Shown here piece by piece: positions 1 through 9,241 of a DNA stretch of 64,000 bases. Location: positions 6,404,985 to 6,468,984 of the forward strand of contig NZ_AP024452.1 of assembly GCF_016865485.1 (NCBI RefSeq), in the 5' to 3' direction. The position numbers and the translations under genes are program-made. This DNA is from Luteitalea sp. TBR-22. GTDB lineage: Bacteria > Acidobacteriota > Vicinamibacteria > Vicinamibacterales > Vicinamibacteraceae. Within the stretch, counting starts at the first letter, position 1, and every line of letters begins with the position of its first letter. Below the pieces are notes generated by a model, which made no database searches, was not told the DNA's origin, and worked only from the letters and a program-made list of their open reading frames with translations.

Positions 1-718
1 GCCCATAGACCAACTGCTTCACACCGCGGCGCGCGCAGACTTCGACCGCCTTCGCAAGCAGGGCGTTTGTCGGACGACGGTCCTGGTGCGCAACCGTCGA
101 CAGAATCTGCATGAGCGCACTCACGCCAGGCTCGATCTCCACCATCTTGAGAAAGCCGACGAAGTCGCCGTCGGCATGAGCCGTCAAGAACACGCTCCTG
201 TCCAGGAACGTGGCATTGTCGGCGCGGACAACGGCGAGATCCTTGCCGAAGTGCCAGAACGGACGGCCCTGTCGAACTGGAACCTCGTTGTAGACGCGGT
301 GGATCCCGGCGACAAGTTCGTCGTTGAAGGGAGCTTCTGCCACCACGATCCCTTCCCGCTCGGCCTTCCGGATGTGCTTCCGGACGCTCCTGTTGACCTT
401 GTCGAACCATTCCTCGTACGACGAGAAGGTCGCCACGGCGAGGGATTCGTTCTCGGTCGCGAAGTCGAGCCTCAGTGAAGGGGCTGGCAGGCGCTCGGCG
501 ATGGTGAACACATCGGGACACCCGCTTGCCGACCTGAGAGTGCGGATGATCGACTCCAGCGGTGGGAGAGAGTCTGACGGGAGCCAGAACTCGTCGAGGA
601 TCGAGCCGACACTCATTACGCCCCTGCGCACCACGACCTTCAGGTCGTCGCCTATCGGTATGGCGGCTCGACGCGTCCGGACACCCTTTTCGGTCGTCTC
701 TGCTGAATGGGCTTCCAT
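1..718 (-). CDS. FemAB/GNAT-like acyltransferase, 3' end beyond window
   Basis: I read this from the reverse complement: an ATG at 718 opens a frame of 239 codons that runs off the left edge, so the C-terminus is missing. The protein has the central basic segment typical of FemAB/GNAT-like proteins (SVRKHIRKAEREGIVV, about residues 118-133). This closely resembles the segment STRRAIRRAEREGLVVEV in the FemAB-like protein at 10570-11598, so the two are probably paralogues within one exopolysaccharide locus. The start is 8 bases after the stop of the asparagine-synthase-like gene, which implies co-transcription. Known members transfer acyl or aminoacyl groups; a role in decorating an EPS sugar is inference. 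The substrate is unknown. Confidence 0.7.
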   Translation of the reverse strand, partial: MEAHSAETTEKGVRTRRAAIPIGDDLKVVVRRGVMSVGSILDEFWLPSDSLPPLESIIRTLRSASGCPDVFTIAERLPAPSLRLDFATENESLAVATFSSYEEWFDKVNRSVRKHIRKAEREGIVVAEAPFNDELVAGIHRVYNEVPVRQGRPFWHFGKDLAVVRADNATFLDRSVFLTAHADGDFVGFLKMVEIEPGVSALMQILSTVAHQDRRPTNALLAKAVEVCARRGVKQLVYG

Positions 719-726
719 GGGCTCGT

Positions 727-2523
727 TCAGCAAGGCTGGGACAGCAGGGACCGCGTTGCGACCGTGAGCGTCAACGCGAGATCGATGTTCGAGGCATGAT
801 TCTGTCGGTCCGAGTAGAACTCGTCGACCATCGCTCGAACTCGCGTGCGCTCGAGATAGGCTGGCAAGTCGCTGCCGCAGAGCGTGTCTCTCACATACGG
901 CTCCAGATCGTTCCGCAGCAACGCACGGAGGTGGTAGAACTTGTGGCGGCCGAGCAGTCTCGATTCGACTCCCATCACTCGTCGCAACCGTGGTCGTCTC
1001 GTCAGCAGGTCAGGCATTCCCGTGTTGGCGAGGTACTCGGCCTTGAAGGTGACCTCCCTCCAGAAACGGAGGAGGTATCGTCTGGCCGACCAACCTCGAC
1101 CGAGCAGTCCGCGGTCCGTGGGAACGTCGAGCAGCTGTGGACTGTGGTCGTTGATGACGCGCACGGACAGTGCTGTCCCATCCATCGCAGGTGGAGCCTG
1201 GTAGACGAGACGGACGATTTCATTGTCCAGGAAGGGTGTCGTCGTCACGACTTGTGACGTCTCGACGGCTCGGCGGCCATAGCCATGGTCCGGTGCTTGA
1301 TGGAAGGCCGCGAATGACACCGGATGCCAGCGGGCTATCTCGCCAAACTCGGCATGGGCCTCCGCCGCGTCAGCACGAAGATCTGGGCACAACACGGCTA
1401 CACGTTTGAGGCTGGCGCCGACGGCTCTGGCGCCCCTGAGAATCTCGCTGCCGTAGTTGCCTGTGATGCGAACCGGCGCGATGCGACTCGCCAGGGTGTT
1501 CACGTACAACTCTGCCGCGCCGGGCAGTCCGATGTAGCCGTCCGATATCCACACGGACCGTTCGAACCAGGTATCTGCAGACCTGGCAAATCCTGCATCC
1601 AGGGAAAGCGCCTCGAAGGGCACCTCGCACCGGTGGGCGAGTTCGCGTCCAATTCGAACGTCGAACGGCTCTCGCACAGGCCCGCCGAAGGAGTAGCAAG
1701 GAAGCGTGCGGCGTGCGGCATTCGCGACCGAGAGGACCATGCGCGAATCGAGTCCGCCCGTCAGCGAGAGAGCGGCATCTACATCCTGCAGCTGGCGCAT
1801 CGTCGCCCTGGCGAACTCGACAGAGAACTGTGCGGCGAAGGTCTCAGGCTCGAGCGCGTTCTGATCTTCCCAGTCTCGGCGGTCGAAGTATGTCCGCCGC
1901 TCGATGGCACCATCTGGCTCCAAGAACAATACTTGCGCCGGCGGCAGTACCTGGATGCCCGTGAACAGTGAAGTGCCTGACAGTGTGCACCCGCACACGA
2001 CCATCTGGGCGAGACCTCTGCGATCGATACTGGTCGGCTCGGGGTGGCCGGCGATGACGCCTCGCGCACACGAAGCGACGCACACTCCGGTGCTCGTGAA
2101 GCGCGCAAACAGCCGCTGGACACCGAATCGGTCGTTGAAGATGGCCGTTCGGCCCGTACGTCGATCGACGACGACGCCGGCGTACGTGCCGTTCAAGGTC
2201 AGCAGCCTGCTCATGAAGCCAGGTCGGTCACCCGAATGCCAGGCCGCGGCAAGCTCGTTCAGTCGGTCGGCGGCATCATTAGAGGCTCCAAGATCCACTT
2301 GTCCGATCATGGTCAGGAACGAATGGCCGGTGTCGATCAGCAGAGGCGCGGCGGACGGGGCTCTGGCCTGCAACCGAGACGTCTGAACGTGAACGCCGAG
2401 TTCGTCGAGATTGAGCTGTGAGCCTTGACCTGGCGCGGTCGCGGATGCTCGGTGCATGGCCGCGAGTGTGGCGCGCGCTTCTTTGGCCGGTAGGGGTCCG
2501 ACGTAGGCAACGAGGCTCGACAT
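727..2523 (-). CDS. Asparagine synthase-like amidotransferase, nucleophilic Cys not evident
   Basis: About 598 residues. An N-terminal Ntn-type glutaminase-like domain (FNDRFGVQRLF; NGTYAGVVVDR) precedes a C-terminal ATP-pyrophosphatase domain with the PP-loop SLTGGLDSRM near residue 260. Family members amidate a carboxylate using glutamine-derived ammonia. True AsnB proteins begin Met-Cys; here the natural start (ATG at 2523, MSSLVAYVG) has Ser at that position, so glutaminase activity is doubtful. A longer in-frame start at 2550 gives MCRLPTDD, but it overlaps the upstream gene and does not align with the family's N-terminus. The gene sits between a toroid-fold protein and a FemAB-like protein in the EPS operon, where such proteins are thought to amidate uronic acids or other sugar carboxylates (inference). 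Confidence 0.8.
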   Translation of the reverse strand: MSSLVAYVGPLPAKEARATLAAMHRASATAPGQGSQLNLDELGVHVQTSRLQARAPSAAPLLIDTGHSFLTMIGQVDLGASNDAADRLNELAAAWHSGDRPGFMSRLLTLNGTYAGVVVDRRTGRTAIFNDRFGVQRLFARFTSTGVCVASCARGVIAGHPEPTSIDRRGLAQMVVCGCTLSGTSLFTGIQVLPPAQVLFLEPDGAIERRTYFDRRDWEDQNALEPETFAAQFSVEFARATMRQLQDVDAALSLTGGLDSRMVLSVANAARRTLPCYSFGGPVREPFDVRIGRELAHRCEVPFEALSLDAGFARSADTWFERSVWISDGYIGLPGAAELYVNTLASRIAPVRITGNYGSEILRGARAVGASLKRVAVLCPDLRADAAEAHAEFGEIARWHPVSFAAFHQAPDHGYGRRAVETSQVVTTTPFLDNEIVRLVYQAPPAMDGTALSVRVINDHSPQLLDVPTDRGLLGRGWSARRYLLRFWREVTFKAEYLANTGMPDLLTRRPRLRRVMGVESRLLGRHKFYHLRALLRNDLEPYVRDTLCGSDLPAYLERTRVRAMVDEFYSDRQNHASNIDLALTLTVATRSLLSQPC

Positions 2524-2530
2524 GCGGTCG

Positions 2531-3751
2531 TCAGTCGGCAATCGGCACAACGGCCGACAACAGTGCCGCCAGCCCCCTGTACGTTGTCGCCTGAGCCCAA
2601 TGCAGCATCGGCGCCTTCGCCTTCATGATCGGGTAGGCACGGTAGTAAAAATGCCCATCAGGCGCCTGCATGTTGGCGATCGTCCAGCCAGCGACCCGGT
2701 GCGCGAGGTCAAGACAGTCAGGCCGTGTCTTGCCGAAGCGCGCGAGAGTCTCGATGGACTGCGCTGCACACTGGCTGTCGATCGGCTGCGTGCGGTCGTG
2801 GTAGTACCGGGGGCACCCGTCCTCGCGGAAGAAGTGCGCAATGTAGTACTCCAGCCCCCTGGCAATTGCGGCGTCGAACCGGCTGTCGCCGGTGGCGTCC
2901 GCGTAGCACTTGAGACTATCGAGGTTGTAGCCGGTGTGAAAGTTGTCGATCCAGTGGTATTTGTCCTCTTCGGCATACCACCAGGACCCGTCCGGTCGCT
3001 GCCGCGAACAGCTGTACTCCATCGCGGCCGTCGCTGTTGCCGTGTAGTCGCTGTTGCCGGTCAAGCGCCCCGTTCGCGCCAGGAACGCGGCCCCGAGCAT
3101 GTTGGCGTTGTGGATCGACTCCTGTTCGATCATGTGATAGCTGATGCACGTACCGTCGCTGGTTCGCTCACGCGGCAGGTCCATGATCCAGTCACATGCG
3201 CTTTCGGCGATCCGGAGGTAACGAGGCTCGCCGAGGGCTTCGTACCCGTCGAGGAACGCCAGCCCGATCAGCGACGTCCACACGATGATCGACTCGTCCT
3301 TGGAGTAGCGGCCACCCCGGCTGGCGAAGTCGAAGTGGTTTGCCCACGAATGCTTCTCGAACTTCGGTGACTTGTGCACGATCAGCCAGTCGAGGCACGC
3401 GCGAGCCCTGGCTGCATAGCTGTCGTCGCCGGTCAGCTTCCACATTTCAATGTACGCCGCGGCCATGTAGCCGCGGCCCTTGGTGGATGGCAGCGGTCTG
3501 ATCCCGAGCAGCGGGCGCAGGTTGAGCGGGCTCTGACGCACAGCCTGCATCAGGAGCCGCTCGCACAACAGGTTGCCGAACGTCAGCGAGCGAAGCGGTG
3601 ACGACAGGCCGTCGAAGGGCTCGTAGGCCATGTATTCGTGCTGCTCGACCCACTGCTCCACTCGCTTGAGGCTCTGGTACACGGCCCCGGATCGTGCGTC
3701 GAGCGACTCGGGTGAGAACGCTCGCGAATAGGTTTTCATGTGTAAGCTCAT
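2531..3751 (-). CDS. Putative alpha/alpha-toroid protein of EPS locus, function unknown
   Basis: 406 residues without signal peptide or membrane span. Recurring helical hairpins with aromatic-rich turns (GRGYMAAAYIEMWKLTGDD; HWIDNFHTGYNLDSLKCYA; DSRFDAAIARGLEYYIAHFF) look like an (alpha/alpha)6 toroid such as those of glycoside hydrolases, lyases and epimerases acting on polysaccharides. No catalytic motif that I can name with confidence is visible. It starts 7 bases after the glycosyltransferase stop and ends 7 bases before the asparagine-synthase-like start, so it is part of the operon. Plausible jobs are trimming or epimerising the polymer, or a cytosolic sugar-processing step; none is demonstrated. 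A second possible start is the ATG at 3739. Confidence 0.75.
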   Translation of the reverse strand: MSLHMKTYSRAFSPESLDARSGAVYQSLKRVEQWVEQHEYMAYEPFDGLSSPLRSLTFGNLLCERLLMQAVRQSPLNLRPLLGIRPLPSTKGRGYMAAAYIEMWKLTGDDSYAARARACLDWLIVHKSPKFEKHSWANHFDFASRGGRYSKDESIIVWTSLIGLAFLDGYEALGEPRYLRIAESACDWIMDLPRERTSDGTCISYHMIEQESIHNANMLGAAFLARTGRLTGNSDYTATATAAMEYSCSRQRPDGSWWYAEEDKYHWIDNFHTGYNLDSLKCYADATGDSRFDAAIARGLEYYIAHFFREDGCPRYYHDRTQPIDSQCAAQSIETLARFGKTRPDCLDLAHRVAGWTIANMQAPDGHFYYRAYPIMKAKAPMLHWAQATTYRGLAALLSAVVPIAD

Positions 3752-3758
3752 CGGGTCG

Positions 3759-4637
3759 TCACGCGGTCCTGCGGACCAGGGCTGATCGCAATCGTGCCAT
3801 CTGCTCCGATCTATTGAACCGCGCGAGCTCTGGCGAGACCACGCGGCGCTTGCCCGACAGCAGCGCCCAGAAGTATCCGGTCAGGAGTGCGGCACCACCC
3901 ACCAGATGGGGCCGTCGCGTCATCTGATACGCGCCCCTGAAGAGTTGCCATGCCGGGTGGCCGCCGAGCGCGAAGTCCTTCTGGCCGTGCCGGAACAGAG
4001 CGCGGACCTTACCCTGTGAGGCGCCCGTACCCATCGGCCGATGGTGGATGCTGATGCGCTCGGTGAAGGTCCTGGTCTGCCAGCCCTTCATGCGAGCCGT
4101 GGTGACGGCCACCCAATCGATGCCTCCGCCGGGTATCGGGACGTACCCCCCGATCTCCTCGAAGCACTCCCTCCTGAACAGTTGGCAGGCGCCCGACACA
4201 TGGTTCTGGTTCGTGTAGCGGTAATCGTACGTCGCTCCACCCTCGGCGAAGGGAGTTCCGGCCACGCCGAGTCGCGGGCTGTCGCTGAACTTCTTCAGAA
4301 GGAACTCGAAATAGTCCGGCCCAAACGAGATGTCCGCATCAAGGCTGCCAATGACGTCGTAACGAACGGCCGAGAGCCTGGCAAGGCCGGCATTGAAGGC
4401 CTGCACTTTCGCAGCGAAGTCCCGCGAGCGATCCTGCGACAGGCAGACCAGTTCGATGAAAGGCGCCGAAGCCGCATACTCGGCGACCAGCCGCTCCGTG
4501 GCGTCAGTGGAACCGTCGCTCACGATGACCCACCGCACGGGCAGTACGGTCTGCCGCGCCACTGACTCGAGGGTTTTGCCGATGTAGTCCGCCTCGTTCC
4601 GGGCCGGCGTGACGAGAGCGTAGGAGAGGTCGCTCAT
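3759..4637 (-). CDS. Family 2 glycosyltransferase (GT-A fold)
   Basis: 292 residues from ATG 4637, which overlaps the stop of the aminotransferase by one base (TGATG). The reading frame stays open far upstream, but that extension is antisense-like shadow sequence. The N-terminus shows the GT2 pattern: LVTPARNEADYIGKTLESV, then WVIVSDGSTDAT for nucleotide binding, and GSLDADISFGPDYF carrying the DxD metal motif near residue 110. A basic C-terminal stretch (RRPHLVGGAALLTGYFWALL) contains a hydrophobic segment that could anchor it to the inner membrane. It probably adds one sugar to the lipid-linked EPS repeat unit. Donor and acceptor cannot be read from the sequence. Confidence 0.9.
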   Translation of the reverse strand: MSDLSYALVTPARNEADYIGKTLESVARQTVLPVRWVIVSDGSTDATERLVAEYAASAPFIELVCLSQDRSRDFAAKVQAFNAGLARLSAVRYDVIGSLDADISFGPDYFEFLLKKFSDSPRLGVAGTPFAEGGATYDYRYTNQNHVSGACQLFRRECFEEIGGYVPIPGGGIDWVAVTTARMKGWQTRTFTERISIHHRPMGTGASQGKVRALFRHGQKDFALGGHPAWQLFRGAYQMTRRPHLVGGAALLTGYFWALLSGKRRVVSPELARFNRSEQMARLRSALVRRTA

Positions 4638-5767
4638 CAAAGGCACGAACGCAGGCTGTTCACCACATGGTCGGCTTGCGCGCCGCTCAACTCGGGAAAC
4701 ATGGGAAGCGAAAGAACGTCTCCCGACGCTCGCAATGCCTCTGGGAAGTCCGCGGGAGCGTGGCCGAGGTGCCGGTATGCCTCGAGGTGCGGCAGGGCAA
4801 TCGGATAGTGGATGCCGGTCTCGATGCCGCTCGTCTTGAGGGAAGCCTGAATCGCATCGCGACGCGCCGCAGGCACGCGCACCACGTACAGGTGGTAGAC
4901 CGCGCGGACATCCGGAAGCTCGTATGGCAGCGTGACCGGCGTCTCCTGGAGCAGAGCCGTGTACCGGGCGGCGTTCGAGCGGCGCGCCTCGGTCCATCGC
5001 TCGAGGTGCGCGAGCTTCACCCGAAGAATGGCCGCCTGGAGGCCGTCCAGTCGGCTGTTGACACCCTCCATCGTGTGGTCGTACTTGGCGATGCGCCCGT
5101 GGTTGGCAATCATGCGGGCCCGCGTTGCCACGTCGGCATCGGCGGTCACGATCGCCCCGGCATCGCCGTACGCACCCAGGTTCTTTCCCGGATAGAAGGA
5201 GTAGCAGGTCGCGTCGGCCAGGGTCGCAATCGGCTGCTGCCTGTACAGCGCGCCGTGAGCTTGTGCGGCATCGCCAACAATCCGCAGGCCATGCCTGAAG
5301 GCGATGTCGCGGATGGGATCCATGTCGGCAGGCTGGCCATAGAGATGGACCGGCACGATCGCCCGAGTAGCCGCGGTGATCTTCTCCTCTATGCGAGAGA
5401 CGTCGATGTTGCACGTTCTCGGATCGATGTCCACGAAGACCGGCGACGCACCAGCCATCGTGATCGCTTCCGACGTCGCGATGAAGGAGTTCGCGGCCGT
5501 GATCACCTCGTGACCTGCGCCGATCCCGAGCGCCCGTAATGCGATGGCGATGGCATCGGTCCCGTTGGCCACACCGACGCAGTGCCCAACACCGCAGTAC
5601 CTGGCGAACTCCTCTTCGAAGCTCTTGACTTGTGGTCCACCGATGAACGACGTCCGATTCAGGACATCAGCGATCGCCGCATCGACCTCCGTCTTGATGG
5701 ACGCGTATTGCGCCTGCAGGTCGACGAATGGCACATGGAGGTGCTTCTCGGTGATGGGCATGAGCAT
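4637..5767 (-). CDS. DegT/DnrJ/EryC1/StrS-family sugar aminotransferase (copy 2)
   Basis: 376 residues. It opens with the family signature VPFVDLQAQYASIK and contains the SFIGGPQVKSFEEEFARYCG segment, the aspartate region GLRIVGDAAQAHGA and the PLP-binding lysine in SFYPGKNLGAYGDAGA (near residue 188). These PLP enzymes convert keto-sugar nucleotides to amino-sugar nucleotides. The stop overlaps the GT2 start. A left-handed beta-helix acyltransferase lies immediately upstream (29-base gap), so the pair could make an N-acylated amino sugar: aminate, then acylate. A second DegT enzyme is at 9242-10450. Both keep the lysine, so both should be active. Start ATG 5767 or 5761 (MPITEKH). Confidence 0.93.
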   Translation of the reverse strand: MLMPITEKHLHVPFVDLQAQYASIKTEVDAAIADVLNRTSFIGGPQVKSFEEEFARYCGVGHCVGVANGTDAIAIALRALGIGAGHEVITAANSFIATSEAITMAGASPVFVDIDPRTCNIDVSRIEEKITAATRAIVPVHLYGQPADMDPIRDIAFRHGLRIVGDAAQAHGALYRQQPIATLADATCYSFYPGKNLGAYGDAGAIVTADADVATRARMIANHGRIAKYDHTMEGVNSRLDGLQAAILRVKLAHLERWTEARRSNAARYTALLQETPVTLPYELPDVRAVYHLYVVRVPAARRDAIQASLKTSGIETGIHYPIALPHLEAYRHLGHAPADFPEALRASGDVLSLPMFPELSGAQADHVVNSLRSCL

Positions 5768-5796
5768 CTCTGACGGATGGAAACGTTGGGTCGGGG

Positions 5797-6417
5797 CTAC
5801 TCGTTTGCAGTCGTGCCGTACGGGAGATTCGAGACGTGGTTGACGACCCGCGCTGGGTTGCCAACAACGACGGCATATGGCGGCACATCATGGACCACGA
5901 CTGACCCGGCGCCGACCACGGCGTTCGCGCCGATCTCCACTCCGGGGAGCAGCGTCGCATTGGCACCAATCTTCGCGCCGCGGCGGATGATCGGTCCACG
6001 CAAGGATTCCTTCACGCCGGGCGACTGGGGGTATCTGGCGTTGGTCAGGACGACGTTCGGGCCGATCCAGCAACCTTCCTCGAGCACCGAGAACTCGGGG
6101 ATGAAGGCCTGCGTGTGAATTCTGACACCATGACCGATCTCGACATGGTGCTCGATCACGGACATCGTGCCGATGCTCACGTCGTCGCCAATCGTGTTCG
6201 ACTCGCGGATGTTCACCTTGTTGCCGGTCTGCAGGTTTGCGCCGATCGTGTTGCCGGCATAGACCACCGTGTGCGACCTGATGCAGGCACCGGCGCCGAT
6301 TCGCGTCGGAAGTTCTCCCTCGGCGCGACCGCGCGGCGGCACGCCGATGAGGCAGAAATCTTCAACGATGGTGCCGTCCCCGAGATCGACGCCTTCGTAG
6401 ATCTTGAATGTGGTCAC
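5797..6417 (-). CDS. Left-handed beta-helix (hexapeptide) acyltransferase
   Basis: 206 residues with many hexapeptide repeats ([LIV]GxxxxI-type, e.g. [44 protein letters not shown]) and the C-terminal VGNPARVV hallmark of sugar O/N-acetyltransferases of the NeuD/WbbJ/PglD class. The histidine pair in [15 protein letters not shown] may supply the catalytic base. The start overlaps the GT4 stop (ATGA), indicating translational coupling. It probably acetylates an amino-sugar nucleotide made by the downstream DegT enzyme. It is a different subfamily from the shorter acetyltransferase at 14253-14732. Confidence 0.9.
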   Translation of the reverse strand: MTTFKIYEGVDLGDGTIVEDFCLIGVPPRGRAEGELPTRIGAGACIRSHTVVYAGNTIGANLQTGNKVNIRESNTIGDDVSIGTMSVIEHHVEIGHGVRIHTQAFIPEFSVLEEGCWIGPNVVLTNARYPQSPGVKESLRGPIIRRGAKIGANATLLPGVEIGANAVVGAGSVVVHDVPPYAVVVGNPARVVNHVSNLPYGTTANE

Positions 6418-7637
6418 TTGTACAGCGCCTCGGTGCGCGTGACGGCCTCGCTGCTGACAAGGCTCCTGTAGAAATCCACGAGCTCAGGCCCTTGTTGGTG
6501 CCACCCATGCTGATTCAGGAACTCGGCGGCCTTGCGGGGTTGCTCTCGGCGCCGGATCTGATCGCCGAGCAGTCTCTCGATGGCCTCTGCCATCGATGCC
6601 ACGTCCCCGGGCTCGTAGTACATGACCATCTCGTCCGAGAAGTAGTGACTGATCGTCCTGAGGCGAGGCACCACCGCTGGAATGCCAAGCGCGGCATACT
6701 CCAGCAACTTCACCGGCAACATCAGTTCGCCTGCCGGGGACCGACGGTTGCCGACGACGCCCACGTCCATCGACGCCAGTCGATCGGGTAGCTCCTCGAG
6801 TGGATAGCCCTGCGGACGGAAATGGATACGGTCCGCCACGCCGAGTTGACTGGCGAGCGCCTGGAACGCAGGCAGGTCGTCGCCCCCACCCCAGAGATGA
6901 AGACGCAATCGCGGCAGTCGCTCGGCAAGTGCGTGCACAGCCCGGAGCACGAGATCGACCCCAAGCCGCGACGCCATGGTCCCGTGGTACACGAGATTGA
7001 ACGCGCCATCGGGCCGCGCGGCGACTGAACCTTGTGTCGGCACGAAGATGCGCGGATCGGGGACGTTCATGGACACGAAGGTCTTGCCCGCAGGCAGCCC
7101 TCGCGTGATCAGCGCGTCGCGCTGGGGATGGTTGACGCAGATGACCCGGTCGGCGATCAGCGTGCCGAGCCTCTCTTCCAGGCAGAGCAGCTTCCAGCGC
7201 AGTGCGCCGTTGGCAAACTTGCTGGCAAACGTCTCCGGTATGGAGTCGTGAATGTCCAGCACCACTCGGCTACCCCTCAGCCTCGGTACGAGGCCAGCGA
7301 AGGAGAGGATGTCCGGGAGGTTGTGACAGTGGACGACATCCACTCTGGCTTCGCGGGACAACTGAACGCAGGCAACGGATGCCTTGAGCAGGAAGCGGCC
7401 ATATGAGGCAAGGTACGCTGCGCCACTCTTGCCCCGGTACTTCGGCACATCAAGTTCACGAACATCGACGCCGTCCAGCATGTAGCGGCGGGGCCGATCG
7501 CTCGTGCGGTTCGAGAAGCACACGACGCGGAAGCCATTTGCGGCGAGGGTCTCGGCCTCCCGCCTCACTCGGGCATCGTTGTCGTAGTTGGTGTAGACCA
7601 CCATCGCCACGAGGTGGTCCCTGCTTTGGCTGGTCAC
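6414..7637 (-). CDS. Family 4-like glycosyltransferase (GT-B fold)
   Basis: 407 residues. The N-terminal half contains [19 protein letters not shown] and [15 protein letters not shown], typical of the acceptor domain of GT4 enzymes. The C-terminal half has [20 protein letters not shown] and the nucleotide-sugar region [19 protein letters not shown], whose Glu corresponds to the EX7E-type motif. It is expected to be a cytosolic or peripheral retaining glycosyltransferase in repeat-unit assembly. Both ends overlap neighbours by four bases (ATGA), placing it tightly inside the operon. Donor sugar unknown. Confidence 0.92.
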   Translation of the reverse strand: MTSQSRDHLVAMVVYTNYDNDARVRREAETLAANGFRVVCFSNRTSDRPRRYMLDGVDVRELDVPKYRGKSGAAYLASYGRFLLKASVACVQLSREARVDVVHCHNLPDILSFAGLVPRLRGSRVVLDIHDSIPETFASKFANGALRWKLLCLEERLGTLIADRVICVNHPQRDALITRGLPAGKTFVSMNVPDPRIFVPTQGSVAARPDGAFNLVYHGTMASRLGVDLVLRAVHALAERLPRLRLHLWGGGDDLPAFQALASQLGVADRIHFRPQGYPLEELPDRLASMDVGVVGNRRSPAGELMLPVKLLEYAALGIPAVVPRLRTISHYFSDEMVMYYEPGDVASMAEAIERLLGDQIRRREQPRKAAEFLNQHGWHQQGPELVDFYRSLVSSEAVTRTEALYK

Positions 7638-9238
7638 AGTTGCACGACCAAGGCCGAAGCCGGTGCAAGCACATGGCTCTCGGTGTGCCCGGCGCTGCCT
7701 CGATCCACCTTGAACAATGCGCCCGGCAGCCCCGGTCGTGCAGCGAGAGCCTGCACGGCGACCTTACCATCGCTGGTACGGCTGAAGGCGATCGCCCGAC
7801 GCCAACGGAACCACTCGACGGCGTCGCGGACGGTGGCGTACCAGGGCGCATGTGCGTCGAGTTGGGCGAGCAACGCGTCGTAGGCCCGCCCCCATTGCCG
7901 CTCCACCACGAGGCTACGGTCGTGCCAGTTCACGATGATGGCGCCGCCAGCATTGCGCGCGTGCATGATGATCGGCTCGCAGCGCGCGATGCCTTCAGCC
8001 GTCGACAAACCGAGTCGATCGGGAAAGAAGAGCGCCGTGTCCATGATGTGGAGCGGAATCTCGAGGAGGTGGGTACAACCCGGGGGCATGAATGCCTGTG
8101 ATGTGCCGGCGCGATAACCCACGGCTTCGTTGTAGCCTGATGTCGAGTCGTAGTCGAAACCTGCCTCGTCGAGTCGTCGAGCGGAGCCTTGGTCGAAATA
8201 TAGCCAGTGCATCCGGACGCCGGACACCGGACGGCCCGACGCGGCCCCGACGCGAGCGCACTCGCGCACCGCGTCCGTTGTGTCTCGCCAGGCATCGAGT
8301 CCGTGCAGCGCGATCTCCCGGCCCTCCGCTGCCGCAGCCGCGAGCTCGTCCCGCACGTCGTCGGCCTGGTATCGGACCGCCCTCGTCGGCTCGACGTCAC
8401 CCCGAGGTGACACACCTGCGTGATTCCTCGTGGGAACGACGAAGAACGTCGAGCTTCGCGAAGCGTCGGCCAGGCTGTAATCGTCGAAAGGACGCCAGGG
8501 ATCGGACTTGAGGCCCAGCAAGACCAGTGGCCACGAGAGCACGCCACCTAGATTCTTCAAAGCCTCAGACCACGTTCGGCGCCCGTTGACCAGGTCCCGT
8601 AGGGTGCCGAGGCTTGCCCTGGACAGGAAGCCCGCCATGGTTCGGTCGACGCCATGCCGACGCATACCGGCGAAGTCGATGTCGTGCGTCAAGCAACAGA
8701 TGAACGGGAACCCCGACGGCCGTGGTTCAACCTCGACGAACGTGACCTGGTTGTTCCGAAGGATCTGCTTGAGCGCCTCGATATGCAGGTCGAGCGACGG
8801 CCATGTCGCTTGCTCCGTGCCCTGTCCCTCGGTCAGCAGGTGGCGAACTTCAGCGAAGAGGTCGTACCCTACGCGGTGCCAGACGCAGCCCGCAAGGCCG
8901 GTGCTGTACTCCACTCCCCCTGATGACAGATCGAGGCCGCCAGTGGGGCACTCGAAGGTACACGAATGCCGGTGCAGCCAGGTCCTGACCCCAGCCACTT
9001 CGGTCTGCCGGCCGGACGGACGAGCAACGAGTATGACCTCGTTTGCCCGATCGATCTCCTGTCGCGCACTTCCGAATGCCACAACGACATCAGCCTTGAC
9101 GTCGGCCGGAAGTTCGATGTTCGTGATCACGGCGCGGTAGTACTGCCCAGACGCAGCGGGTTCCCAGGCGATCTTGAACAACTGAAAGAATTCTCTAACG
9201 ATCGCCCAGTCGTCAGGGCCGGCCACGACGCCAATCAT
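7634..9238 (-). CDS. Polysaccharide-deacetylase-like protein (THD motif) with N-terminal extension
   Basis: 534 residues. After about 175 residues of unassigned N-terminal sequence comes CCLTHDIDFAGMRRHG, matching the first metal/catalytic motif of NodB-type (CE4) deacetylases. Later GREIALHGLDAW and SGVRMHWLYFD look like the histidine and arginine motifs. LLEIPLHIMDTALF and GAIIVNWHDRS follow the usual order. No signal peptide is visible, so it may act in the cytosol, as proposed for similar EPS-locus proteins. A second protein with a similar core lies at 11595-12956. Deacetylation of an N-acetyl sugar is inference. Confidence 0.75.
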   Translation of the reverse strand: MIGVVAGPDDWAIVREFFQLFKIAWEPAASGQYYRAVITNIELPADVKADVVVAFGSARQEIDRANEVILVARPSGRQTEVAGVRTWLHRHSCTFECPTGGLDLSSGGVEYSTGLAGCVWHRVGYDLFAEVRHLLTEGQGTEQATWPSLDLHIEALKQILRNNQVTFVEVEPRPSGFPFICCLTHDIDFAGMRRHGVDRTMAGFLSRASLGTLRDLVNGRRTWSEALKNLGGVLSWPLVLLGLKSDPWRPFDDYSLADASRSSTFFVVPTRNHAGVSPRGDVEPTRAVRYQADDVRDELAAAAAEGREIALHGLDAWRDTTDAVRECARVGAASGRPVSGVRMHWLYFDQGSARRLDEAGFDYDSTSGYNEAVGYRAGTSQAFMPPGCTHLLEIPLHIMDTALFFPDRLGLSTAEGIARCEPIIMHARNAGGAIIVNWHDRSLVVERQWGRAYDALLAQLDAHAPWYATVRDAVEWFRWRRAIAFSRTSDGKVAVQALAARPGLPGALFKVDRGSAGHTESHVLAPASALVVQL

Positions 9239-9241
9239 CCG

